NCBI RefSeq assembly: GCF_958979055.1
Contig: NC_084893.1
Coordinates: 27,297,487 to 27,361,486 of the forward strand
Length of the DNA stretch: 64,000 nt
Origin: Alnus glutinosa
Taxonomy: Eukaryota; Streptophyta; Magnoliopsida; Fagales; Betulaceae
Reading direction: 5' to 3'
Shown here: one piece after another, positions 35,930 through 47,600 of the stretch
How positions within the stretch are numbered: the stretch's first letter is position 1
Layout of the letters: every line of letters starts with the position of its first letter
Notes under the pieces: generated by a model
Seen by the model: the letters and a program-made list of their open reading frames with translations, nothing else
What the model was told of the DNA's origin: nothing
Database searches by the model: none
Position numbers and translations under genes: made by a program

Positions 35930-36344
35930 GTAGGCGGCCACCATAGGAATACCTAAAGTTCAAGGCGCCCACAACGGGACCGTCAGAACTTCAAGGCAAC
36001 CTCTGATGGAAGTTCATGGTGTTGCTACTAGAAGTTCATGGCGACAGATATGAGACATTCTTGACGACCATCGTGGTGTCCCTAGAAATTTGTTATGGCC
36101 ACTAGACATTATTGTTGGCCACCGCAAGGCTGCCGAAAGTTCATAGCGGCCCCACAAAGTGGCCTTCAAAAGATCATTGCGTCATAACGGGGTCGTCAAA
36201 AGTTCAGGGCAATCACTGCGGGGCTGACAAACGTTCCTAACTGCCACCGCAAGGCCATCATAAGTTCATGATGGTTGTCAGATGTTCCTAGCGACCGAAA
36301 GAGGGCTACTAGAAGTTCATGGAAGGCATTGAAGGGTCACGAGA
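35930..36344 (+). repeat. GC-rich degenerate minisatellite
   Basis: About 14 head-to-tail units, each opening with AAGTTCATGGCGACC or a variant and often ending CGCAAGGCTGCCAG or ACGGGGTCGTCAG. Unit length alternates between about 31 and about 21 bases, as if a 10-base segment is lost in some. It stands as a GC-rich island in DNA with over 65% A+T. No ORF runs through it on either strand. Confidence 0.75.
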
Positions 36345-36668
36345 CGTTTTCATGATAATTATTTTTTGATAAATGTTTTGTATTTTTTTTTTATAGAAGT
36401 ATTTAATGAAAAGTGTTTTTCTTTTCTTTTATTTAAAAAAAAGTGTACTAGTGGTGGGAAGCTACATTTTAAAATTTGTTTGAACAACTCATATTTTAGA
36501 AGAGTTTTTAGAGTTTGAGGAGCGAATATGGTTTTTTTATAAAGGTTACCAAATAGATCCCAAGTTTTTTATAATACTTTCTCAATCAGTTTTTGGCTAT
36601 TATTAGATTATTTGGAAATTCATTTTACCATAATCGAGTAGAAAAGGACCGTAGCAAATAACCCAATG

Positions 36669-36790
36669 GAACAACGTTCCAAATAGTAGCTCAATCGGCT
36701 TGGGACCACGCCTCATGAAGCGGAGGTCACTAGTTCGAATCCCCCCTCTCTCCCCTCTTGTGTGGACATGTCAAAAAAAAAAAAAAAAAA
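36669..36790 (+). mobile_element. tRNA-derived SINE with 12-bp TSD
   Basis: Polymerase III promoter boxes: A, TAGCTCAATCGG (36687-36698), and B, AGTTCGAATCC (36732-36742), 33 bases apart as in tRNA genes. A 19-plus base A tail follows at 36773-36790. The 12-mer AATAACCCAATG flanks it at 36657-36668 and 36791-36802. About 122 bp long. It is not a working tRNA: no acceptor stem closes. Confidence 0.85.
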
Positions 36791-36802
36791 AATAACCCAA
36801 TG

Positions 36803-37365
36803 AGACACATTCGCTTAACTGTTGCACGTGGGCTCCATGTTTGGGCCTTGGCCATGTCAAACTGGGCTTCAACCGTAATTGTATGGGCCTTACCCAACGA
36901 AAGTTAGCCCATTTAAGCTGGCTATATGGCTCAAGCCACGGCCTTCAAGCCCATGTGGGCTTGCAAAGAATGTGAGAAGAAAGAGGGTTCTGCCTTAAAC
37001 GGCAGCGTTTTTATTAGATTCTTACTGTTACAACGACGAAAGGGAAAGGGAAAGGGAAAGGAAAATGACATCCTAATCGGGAGCTTTTCACACGAAGGCG
37101 ATTAATTTCTCTGTTTCTTCGAATTCGAATCCTCTTTCTGTCGCTCTCAGAATTTCACCAGCTCAAGATTCTTTGAAATCTTTTCCTTTTCTTGCTTTTG
37201 CAGACACTCCCTGGTAATTGATTTTCATATTTGGTTCTCTTCCAATCATTCCCTATGTTGTGTAGTTCTCAAAAACCCTAACATCTTTTTTCCATTTCTT
37301 ATGTAATTGAAACTCAGCTGTGTTAGCAAAGCAGTAGCAGAGAAAGAGAGAGAGAGTTCCTAGCC
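36803..37365 (+). promoter_or_regulatory. ATG8 promoter and 5' leader
   Basis: Upstream of ATG8: an inverted-repeat motif AAACGGCAGCGTTT at 36997-37010, then (GGGAAA)n at 37042-37060 and a pyrimidine-rich leader. A likely 5' UTR intron runs from about CCTGGTAATTG (37212) to an AG before 37366; this layout is usual for plant ATG8 but I could not fix both splice sites. Confidence 0.4.
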
Positions 37366-39279
37366 ATGGCCAAAAGCTCCTTCAAGCTCGAACATCCCCT
37401 TGGTTCTCTCTCTGTGCTTTGCTTCTTTTTCTTTTTCTTTTTCATTGCAAGGAAATTGTGATTGATGTTGTGGAATTCTCAGTTTTTTTTTATCTGGGTT
37501 TGGAAAATGATTGATGTTCTATTGCTTGTTAGGTGGATGTATGGACTATATGAGATTTGTTTTTAGGAATTCGAAATTGTTACTGTTTTGGAATATATTA
37601 GAAATGTGTTTCCTTTTTCCTTTTCTTGTGCACATTTTTTGATGTTATGATTTGGGTTTTTGGTGATTTAAAATTTTAATTTAGAAGAAGTGCCTATTTC
37701 ATTGTATGAAGGCTGATTTATGAAACTTGTGGAGCATACTTGTACTTGTGGAACCACATATGCGTGTTGTTTGATGGGAAGAAGGCATGTCTTTTGATAC
37801 TTGGCGAGTGGTAACCTGTCATGAATAATTGTAGTGTGTTTTGTATCGAGATATGGTATTAGTTCCGCAATTCTTTTCTCATGCATTCTTCATAGACTAG
37901 TTATATGGGTAAGTTTGTCATTTTAATTTGAGTCTTTTCACTGGTTTGATCTCGTTTGTTGTGATGTTGGTGATTAGTGGGTTTGAAAGTCCTATTACAT
38001 GAGAGTTCTCTCAAGGGCTTTCTCATTGTTGTTTATCTATTTGGTTTTGTATAGTTCAATTTTTTTTTGTTTTTATATTGGATTTTGACTTGCCAACAAT
38101 CTAGATCTGTTGTCAATGTTCGATTGCCTTTCCACCCTATGACAAACCTGGATAAATTTTTTTTAAAAAAAGGTAGTATATATTTTGTTTGCAAATTGAA
38201 AAGTAGAAGTAAAATAATGGGAGGCAGCCTTTTGGGGAATTTATGTTATTTGTGCTTGCCTAAGAGATGAAGTGCCAGAATTTTTTGTCTTTCCATTATG
38301 TGACACAAAAAGCTCTGGAAGTCTACCCGGGTATGCTTCTTCCATCATCCATTTAAGTCAAGGGCAGGCAATGATTTTTTCATCAAGAAATTGCAACTTA
38401 AAAAATAAAGTTTTATGTAAGTAAAAATATGGTTGCCATTGGAGGTATTATTTGATATAAAATGTGGCGAATCCTGAGAGATTTAAATGAACTGTTATAG
38501 GTGTCAAGGAATGAGACTGTAAGGGGACTAATAATAGAAAACTTCACTGAAATTGTCGCTTGGAAATAGGAAGACCCATTTTCTTAGCCATCATTCATAT
38601 TTTCCCAACTCTCTCTGTTTCTGAGATGTATTAGCGTACCTTAGTAAAGACTCTAACTATTTTTTTTAGATTGGTTCAGAGATAGGTGAAATTCTTTACA
38701 AAGCATACTCATGTTCTTATTTGTTACAAATATTTTGCATTTTTGTCTACATGCTAGAAAGGAGGCAGGCAGAAGCTTCTCGAATCAGGGAGAAGTATCC
38801 TGATAGAATACCGGTATGAAGTCCATATCTCATTTTCAAGCACATGTTTATTTAATGTCTTACGCATAATGTTTATCTTCTATTCTTCTTTTCATAGATT
38901 TTCTTGTGCTATTTAGGTTATTGTGGAGAAGGCTGAACGAAGTGACATACCTGACATTGACAAGAAGAAGTTAGTCAAATTCTTATTTTAGTTTTAAATT
39001 CCCTTATTTATTTCAAATGTGGTTGTTGCTGAGATTATCATTACATTATGTCTTCTAACAGGTTAGGTCTCTTGAAACAATCCAAAAATTCAATATTTTG
39101 CCATGTTTTTGCTGTTTTCCCTTTTCTTTCTTTTTTTCTTTTTTCTTTTTTCTTTTTTCTTTTTTTTTTTGGGTTTGGTTGTTGAATATAACCTTTTAAG
39201 CCTGTTAGGCATTGCCAATCTTGGACTCTCCGTTTCCTGTGCTTGAGAGAAAGCCCCCCCCCCCCCCCCCCCCCCCCCT

Positions 39280-39322
<43 letters not shown>

Positions 39323-40225
39323 AGTGGATGGTGAAAAGAGGAAAGAGGCCTCAGTAATCAGAGAGGGAGAGAGAGGGCTGCTTCTGTGAAGTAGAGAGAG
39401 TGCAAGTGTCATGTAGGGGTACGTCATATGACTGCAGGGTGTCTCAATAAATATTTCGTGTGGCTGCAACATATTATTTGATATGTTATAACCATATACT
39501 GCAGATATATCAGTATATCCAATGATGAAATGCAATATCATGAGTATAACCACTTTCGCTCTCTCTTTTCTCATTAGCTTCTTGTTCTAAGTTCGAAGTT
39601 CTAACCCATTGATTTATTGGGTGAGGCTACATGTACCAAGGGAAGGGTGACATATTCGATCAGTACCCTTGATCTTGATTTGCCAAAGTGGCTGTAGCCA
39701 AATCAATCATCAGGGAGAAGTTTACTGGCCGGTTGTCGTGAGATCTCTTCGATCTCTGTCGACTAATCTGCTTACCGAACTTCTTATATTCTTTTTGTCA
39801 ATTGTACTAATTTACTTATCAAAAATATCATGAGTACGCTTAAAAGAAATATTATGTAGTGTTTACAATGTAGAAGGTGAATTTAAGCTTTTTTGTCTGA
39901 TGAATGCAGATATCTGGTTCCTGCTGATCTGACTGTTGGGCAGTTTGTATATGTAGTCCGGAAGAGGATAAAGCTCAGTGCCGAGAAGGCTATATTTATC
40001 TTTGTCAAGAACATCTTGCCACCAACTGGTCGGAATTCTCTTTTTAGTTCCTTCCGCTATATATATTCTTGTAATATTTGCTCCTATATCTACTTAATTT
40101 ACATGTATTTTATATTTTATTTTATTGCAGCTGCCATGATGTCTGCTATCTACGAGGAAAACAAAGATGAGGATGGTTTCCTTTACATGACGTATAGTGG
40201 CGAGAACACTTTCGGATCTTTCTGA
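37366..40225 (+). CDS. ATG8: Autophagy-related protein 8 (ubiquitin-like)
   Basis: Ubiquitin-fold protein joined to phosphatidylethanolamine on autophagosome membranes; recruits cargo receptors and drives membrane growth. Exons 37366-37402, 38758-38813, 38917-38969, 39910-40028, 40131-40225; 119 aa. Starts [15 protein letters not shown]; the core [18 protein letters not shown] is the AIM/LIR docking face (Y50, L51 region). The C-terminus GENTFGSF has the processing glycine at 117, so ATG4 would remove the last two residues before lipidation. The short tail and [12 protein letters not shown] start place it in the ATG8C/D-like group. Splice sites are GT-AG; the exon 4 donor is the weak G|GTCGGA. 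Intron 3 holds a poly(C)/(CT) tract and a retroposon. AATAAA at 40253-40258 is a likely polyadenylation signal. Confidence 0.96.
39118..39322. repeat. Pyrimidine tract with C25 and (CT)n in ATG8 intron 3
   Basis: (TTTTTTC)n at 39121-39170, then an unbroken run of 25 C at 39254-39278 and (CT)n to 39317. The opposite strand is a G25 run. Strong length instability and possible quadruplex formation are expected. Confidence 0.85.
39547..39833 (+). mobile_element. Short retroposon in ATG8 intron 3, 13-bp TSD
   Basis: The 13-mer AATATCATGAGTA occurs exactly at 39534-39546 and 39834-39846, bounding 287 bp. The insert ends TTTACTTATCAAA, a simple 3' tail. It contains CATATTCGATCAGTACCC, weakly like a box B. 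The long exact duplication points to LINE-driven insertion; SINE class is likely but not proven. Confidence 0.7.
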
Positions 40226-41710
40226 GTGCTGTCAAGCTGAATTATATATGTAAATAAAGCTTTTAAGACTCAGATTGAGATTATGTACATTCTTTGCTGT
40301 CAGCTCTTATTACTTCATCCCAACTTGGCAACTTTGAGGCTCTCTCTTAAGAACTCGGTTCAAGACTTCAAGTTTATGCAGTAAATATAATGTGGTTTCT
40401 CCTTGCTCTTGCAATAAATTTTCTTGTAGACCTATAATTGTATAATGATGACCCTTTAGGGTGGATGCCTGTGTTGCATTTGTGTTTCCAAACTTCTTGA
40501 ATATATTATTTGAAACTTGGCAAACTTGATGGTATGATTTGTTTATGTGATTTTGAATCTACTTTCCATCAGGACCTTGGAGGAAAAACTTGTATCAAAT
40601 TCTCAAGCAAGATGTTTATCTTGTTCAGATTTTTGCCTCTTCGGCTTGTGAAAGCTTAATACCAGAAGCTATCTCCCTGGCCAGACAAATAAAGATCTCT
40701 CTGGAGCATCATGCAGCCCGGAGGACTAAATCCTCCAACCCGATGGACTAGCCAATGTTTTCAGGATTAACTTGGACAACCATTCGTAATAATTTCCCGG
40801 TGCATTGCGGTGACTCCTCAGGACATATTACATGTATAATCCAAGCTTTGTTCTATCTCTGAGTCCTCCTTGTGACCCCAAGACAGGAGAGGCTCTGGCA
40901 GCTCTCTTAGCGGCCGAACTGCCAGCCACCCTAATCCTGCCGAACTTCATTTCGGAAGGCGACTTCCAAGTTGTCATCCCGACTCTCAACTCCGTTTGCG
41001 GTGACTTCCAAGTTGACAAGCAAATTTAATTATTTATCCGTTATCGACTTATCGTGACAGTCCACATGACTCACATGAGTGCCACGTTTATATACATATA
41101 TTAAAAAAAATATTATAGTATCCTAACAACACACTCCTTAAATACTAGATCCAGCATTCCAGCTCAGGATATTTATGTGAGAGAAGATGTGTTTCAAGAT
41201 TACAAGAAAGTAGTGAGCAAGTTATAAGCTTAATCGGTAGTGACGGTGGCTGGCCAACTGGTCCAACAATATAATGAAAGAGTTTTTGCTTTTCTTAGGA
41301 AAAATCATGACTCTTTTGCAATGGAAAACAGATGGCGGAGAGCATGCATGCAGTGGGCGCCTTGATGGTTTAGCACATAGGATGTCTAAAGTAGTTTTTG
41401 AGGATCAAAAACCAGAACCTCGGAGTATTTTTAGTAGACTCAATAAAATAGTTTTTTTTTTTAACTACTTTAGTGAGTAAAATACTAAAAATCACAAAAA
41501 GCTGTTCCCAATAGCCTAGCCTCAACAAGACGGTAGTTTTTGTATAGTAAGTGAACAATACTCACCAACTTTGATGAATACGGTTCACTAAAAAATAATA
41601 ATAATAATAAAATTTCTCCCCTTTCTTATTTCTCTTTCACACTCAAAGCAAACGTTCATTTTTCACGCTTCGCTTCTCAACGTTTATATTGAAAGCATAT
41701 CACTTTGTTG
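40226..41710. other. ATG8 3' UTR and intergenic
   Basis: ATG8 3' end, then 40600-41040 with moderate GC and short ORFs on both strands that match nothing I recognise. 41350-41600 is AT-rich. No supported gene. Confidence 0.4.
40253..40258 (+). terminator. Polyadenylation signal, ATG8
   Basis: AATAAA 28 bases after the ATG8 stop codon. It is close to the stop, so a longer 3' UTR using a later signal (for instance CAATAAAT near 40412) is also possible. Confidence 0.4.
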
Positions 41711-41925
41711 AAAAATATGACCGTTGGGGGAAAAAAAAATAAAAAAATACAAATTTTCATAAATATGACCATTGGGAAAATATAAATTTTAAAAAATATG
41801 ACCGTTATGATAAGACAAATATTCAAAAATATGACTGTTAAAATAAAAACAAATTAACAAAAATATGACCGTTAGAATATACTGTTAGGAAAAGACAAAC
41901 ATTCAAAAATATAAATGTTAGAGAA
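41711..41925. repeat. Tandem AAAATATGACCGTTA repeat
   Basis: About six units, each AAAATATGACCGTTA or a near variant followed by an A-rich spacer with AAGACAAA; unit spacing about 30-40 bases. The same units, reversed (TAACGGTCATATTTT), occur inside the MITE at 32225-32335, so this is the internal repeat of a dispersed element whose ends here (about 41400 and 42075) are eroded. Confidence 0.6.
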
Positions 41926-42183
41926 AAAAAATAAAGAAATCTTTGAAAAAAAATATTTAATGAAATAGTCAAAGTGAATAGCTAAAATAAAAAAAATTAA
42001 AAAAAAAAAAGAAAGTAATTTTTAACTATTTCGGCTAATAAAATCTGGTGAGCCTATTGAAAATGTGATTCATATATATTACATAGTTTCAAGGTTTTTC
42101 CAAATAAAACTACATAAAATTTGGCAAAAAAAAAACTACATAATGTCAACGGCTCTTAATTCGAAGGATAATGTTTTGAGTAA

Positions 42184-42326
42184 TGTTATTTTACATTCTT
42201 TCAGCATACTCAGCTGATGTGGCATGCTCAATTCACATTTCAAAATTATTTTTTTTTCATTTTAATTAAGATTGATCTAAGGGTAGATTGAGCATGTCAC
42301 GTCAGTTGAGTATGCAAAATAACATA
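42184..42326. mobile_element. Fold-back MITE
   Basis: Left arm ATGTTATTTTACATTC...GCATACTCAGCTGATGTGGCATGCTCAAT and right arm ATTGAGCATGTCACGTCAGTTGAGTATGC...AAAATAACAT (42282-42326) are inverted copies; the left arm has a 10-base extra segment. No gene inside and no clear duplication. Confidence 0.6.
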
Positions 42327-43218
42327 TCTTTAAAGTTTTCTTTCAAATTAGGTTGGAGGACAAATCTATTAAACTGATACGTATTATTAAAACATGTGAT
42401 TGTCACATGCATTTTTAATAGAGCATGTAAATGCTCTAAGATCACATGTCAAATTAATACACTAAATCAAAAGAAAATGTCATCCTTACCCCCACACACA
42501 AAAAGGGAAAAAGATGCAAACTTGCCTATATTTGAGCATTTAATATGTGGGACAAAATCCCAACAATATTCTACAGAAGGAGAAAGCAAAAGCCAATTAT
42601 CAAGAAAAAGCCAATGATCAACCCGCCGGCCGGCCCCATTGCTTGAATAACCTTCAAACAAGTAAGGGCAAGCAATAACTCTAAGAATGAGCCAGACTGT
42701 ATTCACAAAGGCATGATTAATTCATAGGTTCACACAGAGAGAGAGAGAGAGCAACAAACACAAATTCACCCTGAAGAAGTTTTGTAAAATGGAAAATTAA
42801 TGAAAGAGGAAGCGGAAGAAATAAAGACAAATATTTACGAGAGATTCGGTGTTGAAAAACTCTATCCATCGAAAGAGCCGGATAGAACTACATTGTACTC
42901 TTATTCTTTGATTATATTTTAATGACTTTTATTGGTAAGAGATTTGGGGTAGCCGAGCCGGATAGGTACTGATAAAGATAAGTATGGTACTTAAAAGCTA
43001 GGTGATTATACTATAAAGAATATAAACCTAAGACAAAATAATATCATATATTCTATCCAACCAAATTAAGGAGGAAGTGAAGCAAAAATCTACAATTTAG
43101 TCACTAATTAATGGTGCATCGAAGGCATAAAATAAGGTGTGCTTGGGGTTGAGCACCAAATCTGTACACGTATGGTGCATGGACCAATCCCCAGACAACT
43201 TAATTAGTCATGAGATTA

Positions 43219-43255
<37 letters not shown>

Positions 43256-44676
43256 AGTAAATGAAGAAAAATTACAATTAAAAACAACAAATTATGGCTA
43301 GACAACCCAACAATAAGCAACAGAGACAACAGAGAAAGCAGAAATTAAGAGAAAATGCATCAAATAAATGATGCAGTCCTATTGATTCTTGGCATTTGCC
43401 AAGAATCAAGGCCGCCAGTAAAGGCGGTTAAACAAGGCGTAGATAGGGTCCTGGCGAACTCTACCCAAACACCTGTTGGATAACAACTACAAGCAACACT
43501 AAGAAGATACAGAAAATAAAAAACAACATAATAACAGAAAGCCTAAAAATACAAAAATAACAAAACACAATCATCACAGCATCGGAACGGATGAACTGAG
43601 GTCACAAGCATGGCTAAACGTCGCCGTCGCCGGCACCGGCACATGAAGACCATGCGCTAGTACTTGAAGACCTCTTTCCAACAGAGGACGCCGAGGGCTA
43701 CTGCAAATAACCCACTGCAGAAGCAAGGGAAGGCTGGGTGGAGGAACGTAGCCACCACGAGTCAGCAGATGAAATTCACTCGTTGACACGTGCAAGCCAC
43801 ACTCCGGTACGTGGATGTTAGGAGAAGTCGCAGCTGGTGTTGAAGAAGGCGGGAGACAATGAGGAACACGATGGAGAAGCGCATGTCATGCTAAATCTAG
43901 CAGAGAAACGTAAATCTAGCTTCAAAAAATTTAACCCGAGATCTTATCCAAGTTCAGGGGAAGACATGGTGGAAGAGAGAGATGGCTGATGAAAGTTGTC
44001 TTGATGGTAAAGAAAGCAAATAAAGGGCCTCCAAATAGGCAGATAAGGCTAGAGAAAATCCTAGCAGGATAGGAGCCTAAAAGAGGCATAATCAAAGGAG
44101 GAAAGGAGGAGGAGGGGAGAAGAAAGGCAAGAAGGAGAGGGAAGCACCTCTTTTTGTGGCTAGTCATTAGATTGTTATGCCTTAAAGTCAGAGAAGCTTC
44201 CGGCCTCTTTGGGAAGCTACCATTATGTCCAGTTTTGACAGCCTAATCCAACTTCTTTTGAAGATTTTTGCAGTAAAGATGACAAACCCTTCTGCTAAAT
44301 TTAGAATAGTTCGATCGATCTTGATCAATATCTCATGAACACTGCAACAATCCTTCTGCTAATTAACATGCTAACTTTGATCCTTTAGTAATGGCTATAA
44401 GATCGAGGAAGTATTCGATTAAACATCATCAATATATACATGTCTATGCAAATAAATTAAATATATAAATATATATATGTTCTCGATAAATGATAATTTA
44501 TAATTTATAATTCTGCCATGTTTTTATGCTCAGAAGAATGAAAGAAACAATAACTATAAAAAACAAACCCCGTCGAAACCCAGAGACAAAAAAGAAAGAT
44601 CAAACAAGAAATTAAACCCCGTATTGACTTTAAAGCCTTTCACTTTTATTTATTATGGTTATTAAATCAAACAATC
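42327..44676. other. Intergenic, repeat-derived
   Basis: (ATT)n at 43219-43253. 43290-43660 resembles 53110-53960 (shared words GACAACCCAA(C/T)AATAAGC, ATGA(T/C)GC.(A/G)TCCTAT, AAAGCGG, GGCACCGGCACA) and both are probably copies of one old retroelement in minus orientation. 43930-44170 has a minus ORF without recognised domains. No host gene supported. Confidence 0.45.
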
Positions 44677-47600
44677 TTAGCAAATTCCAGGCAAGTTGTC
44701 CCAAGAGCAGGAGCCAGGGGTTCTGCCGTGGTCTGTAGTGGCGGCAAGAGGAAACAATGAAGCTGCTATATGCTGCATGTCCATGCCCATATTTTCATCT
44801 GTGACACCTGAAGATTGCCCGTTTGAGATTTCCCCACTGTCGCTGTACCAATCTGGGACCTGCATGGTGGAAGGGATAACATTATTCAGCAGCTTCGACA
44901 AGTCTTCTTGCATGGAGTTGAGCTGAACTCCTCCTCCTTCCTCTGCTTTCACTACTGCATTCATAAAAATGGACTTGTTAATTAAACAATATTACTTAGT
45001 TTTGATTATTTAATTTCTTGATATTTATTAAGACAAGAGTTACAAGTACTCAAGAGATCGATCGACAAAAGTTACAAGATGATTTGTGTAAATTAAATTT
45101 ATTGTTATTAATATAAAATTAAAATAAACGTATAACGTTCATATTCTTTTTTTATAAATAAAGTTTGTATACAATCAAATAATAAAGGAAAAAAAAAATA
45201 TGTATATATATATAACCAAAAGGCTTTAACGTATGAACATAAGTTATAATCTGAACCACCTTAATTCTGCCTCTCTTTCTTGTTCTCATTTCTTTCCTAG
45301 ATTATATGATTTTATAATCTTTAGGTCAAATAAATTTAACACAGCAGGGACAGGGAGCTACTTAATTTTTTTTTTTTTTTTTTTGAGTTCTCTTAAATTG
45401 GTGTTTGAATGCTGCAAATTGCAAAGCATAGCATCGCCTACATACCCAAAAATATAGTAAGAAAGCATCACACTGGTGTTCTTCTATTAATGATAATAGC
45501 AATAATTATAACATTTATAACTGGGGTAGGCCTTATCTTTGGGTGCAAACATTTGCTTATCTACCCCTACCTTCATATGCATGCAAAAGTCCTAAAATCT
45601 CGAAAGGAGAGCAGTTGATTTTAGCAGGCTACCCTGATGAACTTGAAAGAAAATTAGCTAGCTATTTACACTCGACCTTTTTCTGGATATAATCAGTCCT
45701 GAATCCTGACCAATACTGCCAGCAAACTAAATCGAAAACTATTTCATGGAATCTGCTACCAGATGATTCAAAGCATTGAAAGCTTGAACTGAGAGACACA
45801 GAGAGAGAGAGAGAGACTAAACTCCAAGCATTAAAATCAAATCCAAAGCATAAATGAGAGAGTTAATGAAAAGGCATCTTTAGTCTAAAGTTCAAAAGAA
45901 AGTTTATGCAACTGAAAGCACTAAAACCGGAATTGATTTGATGCATCTAAAATTATCCAACCTCGCACACACAGAGACAGAGTACTTGGGAAACAGAAGA
46001 AATGCATTAAAATTCCTGTAGCCTAAACAATCATACACTAATCGCCCACAGTTCTAACGAAAACAATTAAATGCACTAATTATTAATGGTAGATACTATT
46101 AATACTATTATATATTGTAAGAACTGGTTAAGCAAATTAGAAAGAAAACTTACCAGAAGGGCAATGAATGGAACTTGAACCCTCCCAATGCTTAAACCCA
46201 TCAAGCACACGCTTCTGCTCTTCCAAAGAAGTTGGTTTCCTCAAAACGTGGCTGGACGCTGCCAATGCCTGAGCCTCCTCCAACAAGTCCTCCAACAACC
46301 CATTCCCACCTCCCTGACCGGCAGCCCCATTCACCTCCATATCGATGGTGATCTCCGAGGTCTCGGCCGGAGGATGATGATGCGACGAAAATTGGTTCGA
46401 AGGGAGCTCCTGTTTCACCGAATAAGCCGATACCGGGGACACCATTTGATCAAGTTCCAAGTGGGTCCTCAGAAGCTGCGGCGAAGTACTGTGGCTAAAA
46501 GTCATCGGAAACTGAAAGGAAGTCATATCAGGCAACTGGGTCAGTGTATTGCTTTGCGGTGCCGGCGAAATGGGCAGAGAGAAACCAGTGCAGTCACGGT
46601 AGCGCTTGAAGCGAAAAGGGGCGCCCAGGATGGGAGTGGGGCGTTGGAAGGTGAAGGTGGAGGAGGAGGATGAGGTGGCGGTGAAGGGTTGTGTGGAGAA
46701 GGGTTGGTGATGATGAGAGGTGGGGGAGAGGGGCGGCGGGGTGGGGGAGAGAGAGAAAGAAGGGTGGTGGGAGTGGTGGAAGTGGAAGGTTTGGGAGGTT
46801 GGGGTGGTGGGTGTCCCCGGCGCTGTGGGGGTTGGCGGAGTGGTGGGTTGAGATTGCGATTGGGATTGGGAGGATGGTCGGATGTCTTGCGGGTAGAGAG
46901 GAAGGCCTTGACGTTGGCGCCGCTTCACCCTGGTGTTCCAGTAGTTCTTGATTTCGTTGTCTGTTCGTCCAGGTAACTGCCGTACAGAATTAATTATTTT
47001 GGAATAAGCGGAGCGACAAGAAGATAGAGAAATCAGGAAACATTTTTGTTAGGTGAAGCATTAAATTAAACCATTCGAAGTTTCGAACATATGTTTAATT
47101 TCTTGAGGACAAAAAACAGCACAGGAAGGAAGAGCTAGCGCCTAGCAGTACGTATGTATGATCAGCACACTATCTTTATCTATTAATTTCATAAACCCAC
47201 AACATTGTTTCCTAAAAGCACATCCCAACATATCTTCCAAAAAAAAAAAAAAAAGCTGAAGAAATTCAAAAACGTACAGCCAAAGGAAAGAACAAAAAAA
47301 AAAATGAATAATTCATGTTGAAAATTGAATAAACATGTTTCACATATATGTATAGAAATGTACCTGAGCGGCCATGCGAGCCCATTTGTTCCCGTACTTA
47401 GCGTGGAGCTCAAGGATGAGCCTCTCCTCCTCGGGAGAGAAGGCACCCTTCTTGAGATTGGGCCTGAGGTGGTTGGCCCATCGGAGCCGGCAGCTCTTGC
47501 CGCAGCGCGCCAGGCCGGTGTTCCTCTGCACCGAGTTCCAGTTTCCCTCACCGTGCTTCCTCACGTACTCCGTTAGGATCGCGTCCTCCACGGCCGTCCA

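Larger units (their letters stand above)
34164..36655. other. Intergenic between CASPL and ATG8
   Basis: No gene recognised. Contains a fold-back MITE (35094-35222), an ORF-poor AT-rich stretch, and the GC-rich degenerate minisatellite at 35930-36344. 34744-35017 has short ORFs on both strands that look like chance. Confidence 0.45.

Noticed and set aside
36687..36742. A tRNA gene upstream of ATG8
   Set aside because: Both Pol III boxes are there, but no acceptor stem pairs, and the poly(A) tail plus 12-bp duplication show a SINE.
39041..39574. 177-codon minus ORF with long poly-Gly/Lys/Arg-Glu runs
   Set aside because: It is the reverse reading of C25, (CT)n and T-rich tracts within ATG8 intron 3; no domain and no codon bias.
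41711..41925. CRISPR-like array
   Set aside because: Spacers are A-rich and variable in length, the unit is degenerate and the genome is eukaryotic; it is a transposon-internal tandem repeat.
43574..44167. Minus ORFs of 73 and 78 codons
   Set aside because: No domain, poor context, and they lie in a region shared with another repeat copy at 53 kb.
46188..46976. Plus-strand ORFs opposite the MYB exon 2
   Set aside because: Shadows of the MYB coding strand, with Gly/Arg-rich low complexity; the minus strand gives a full MYB.
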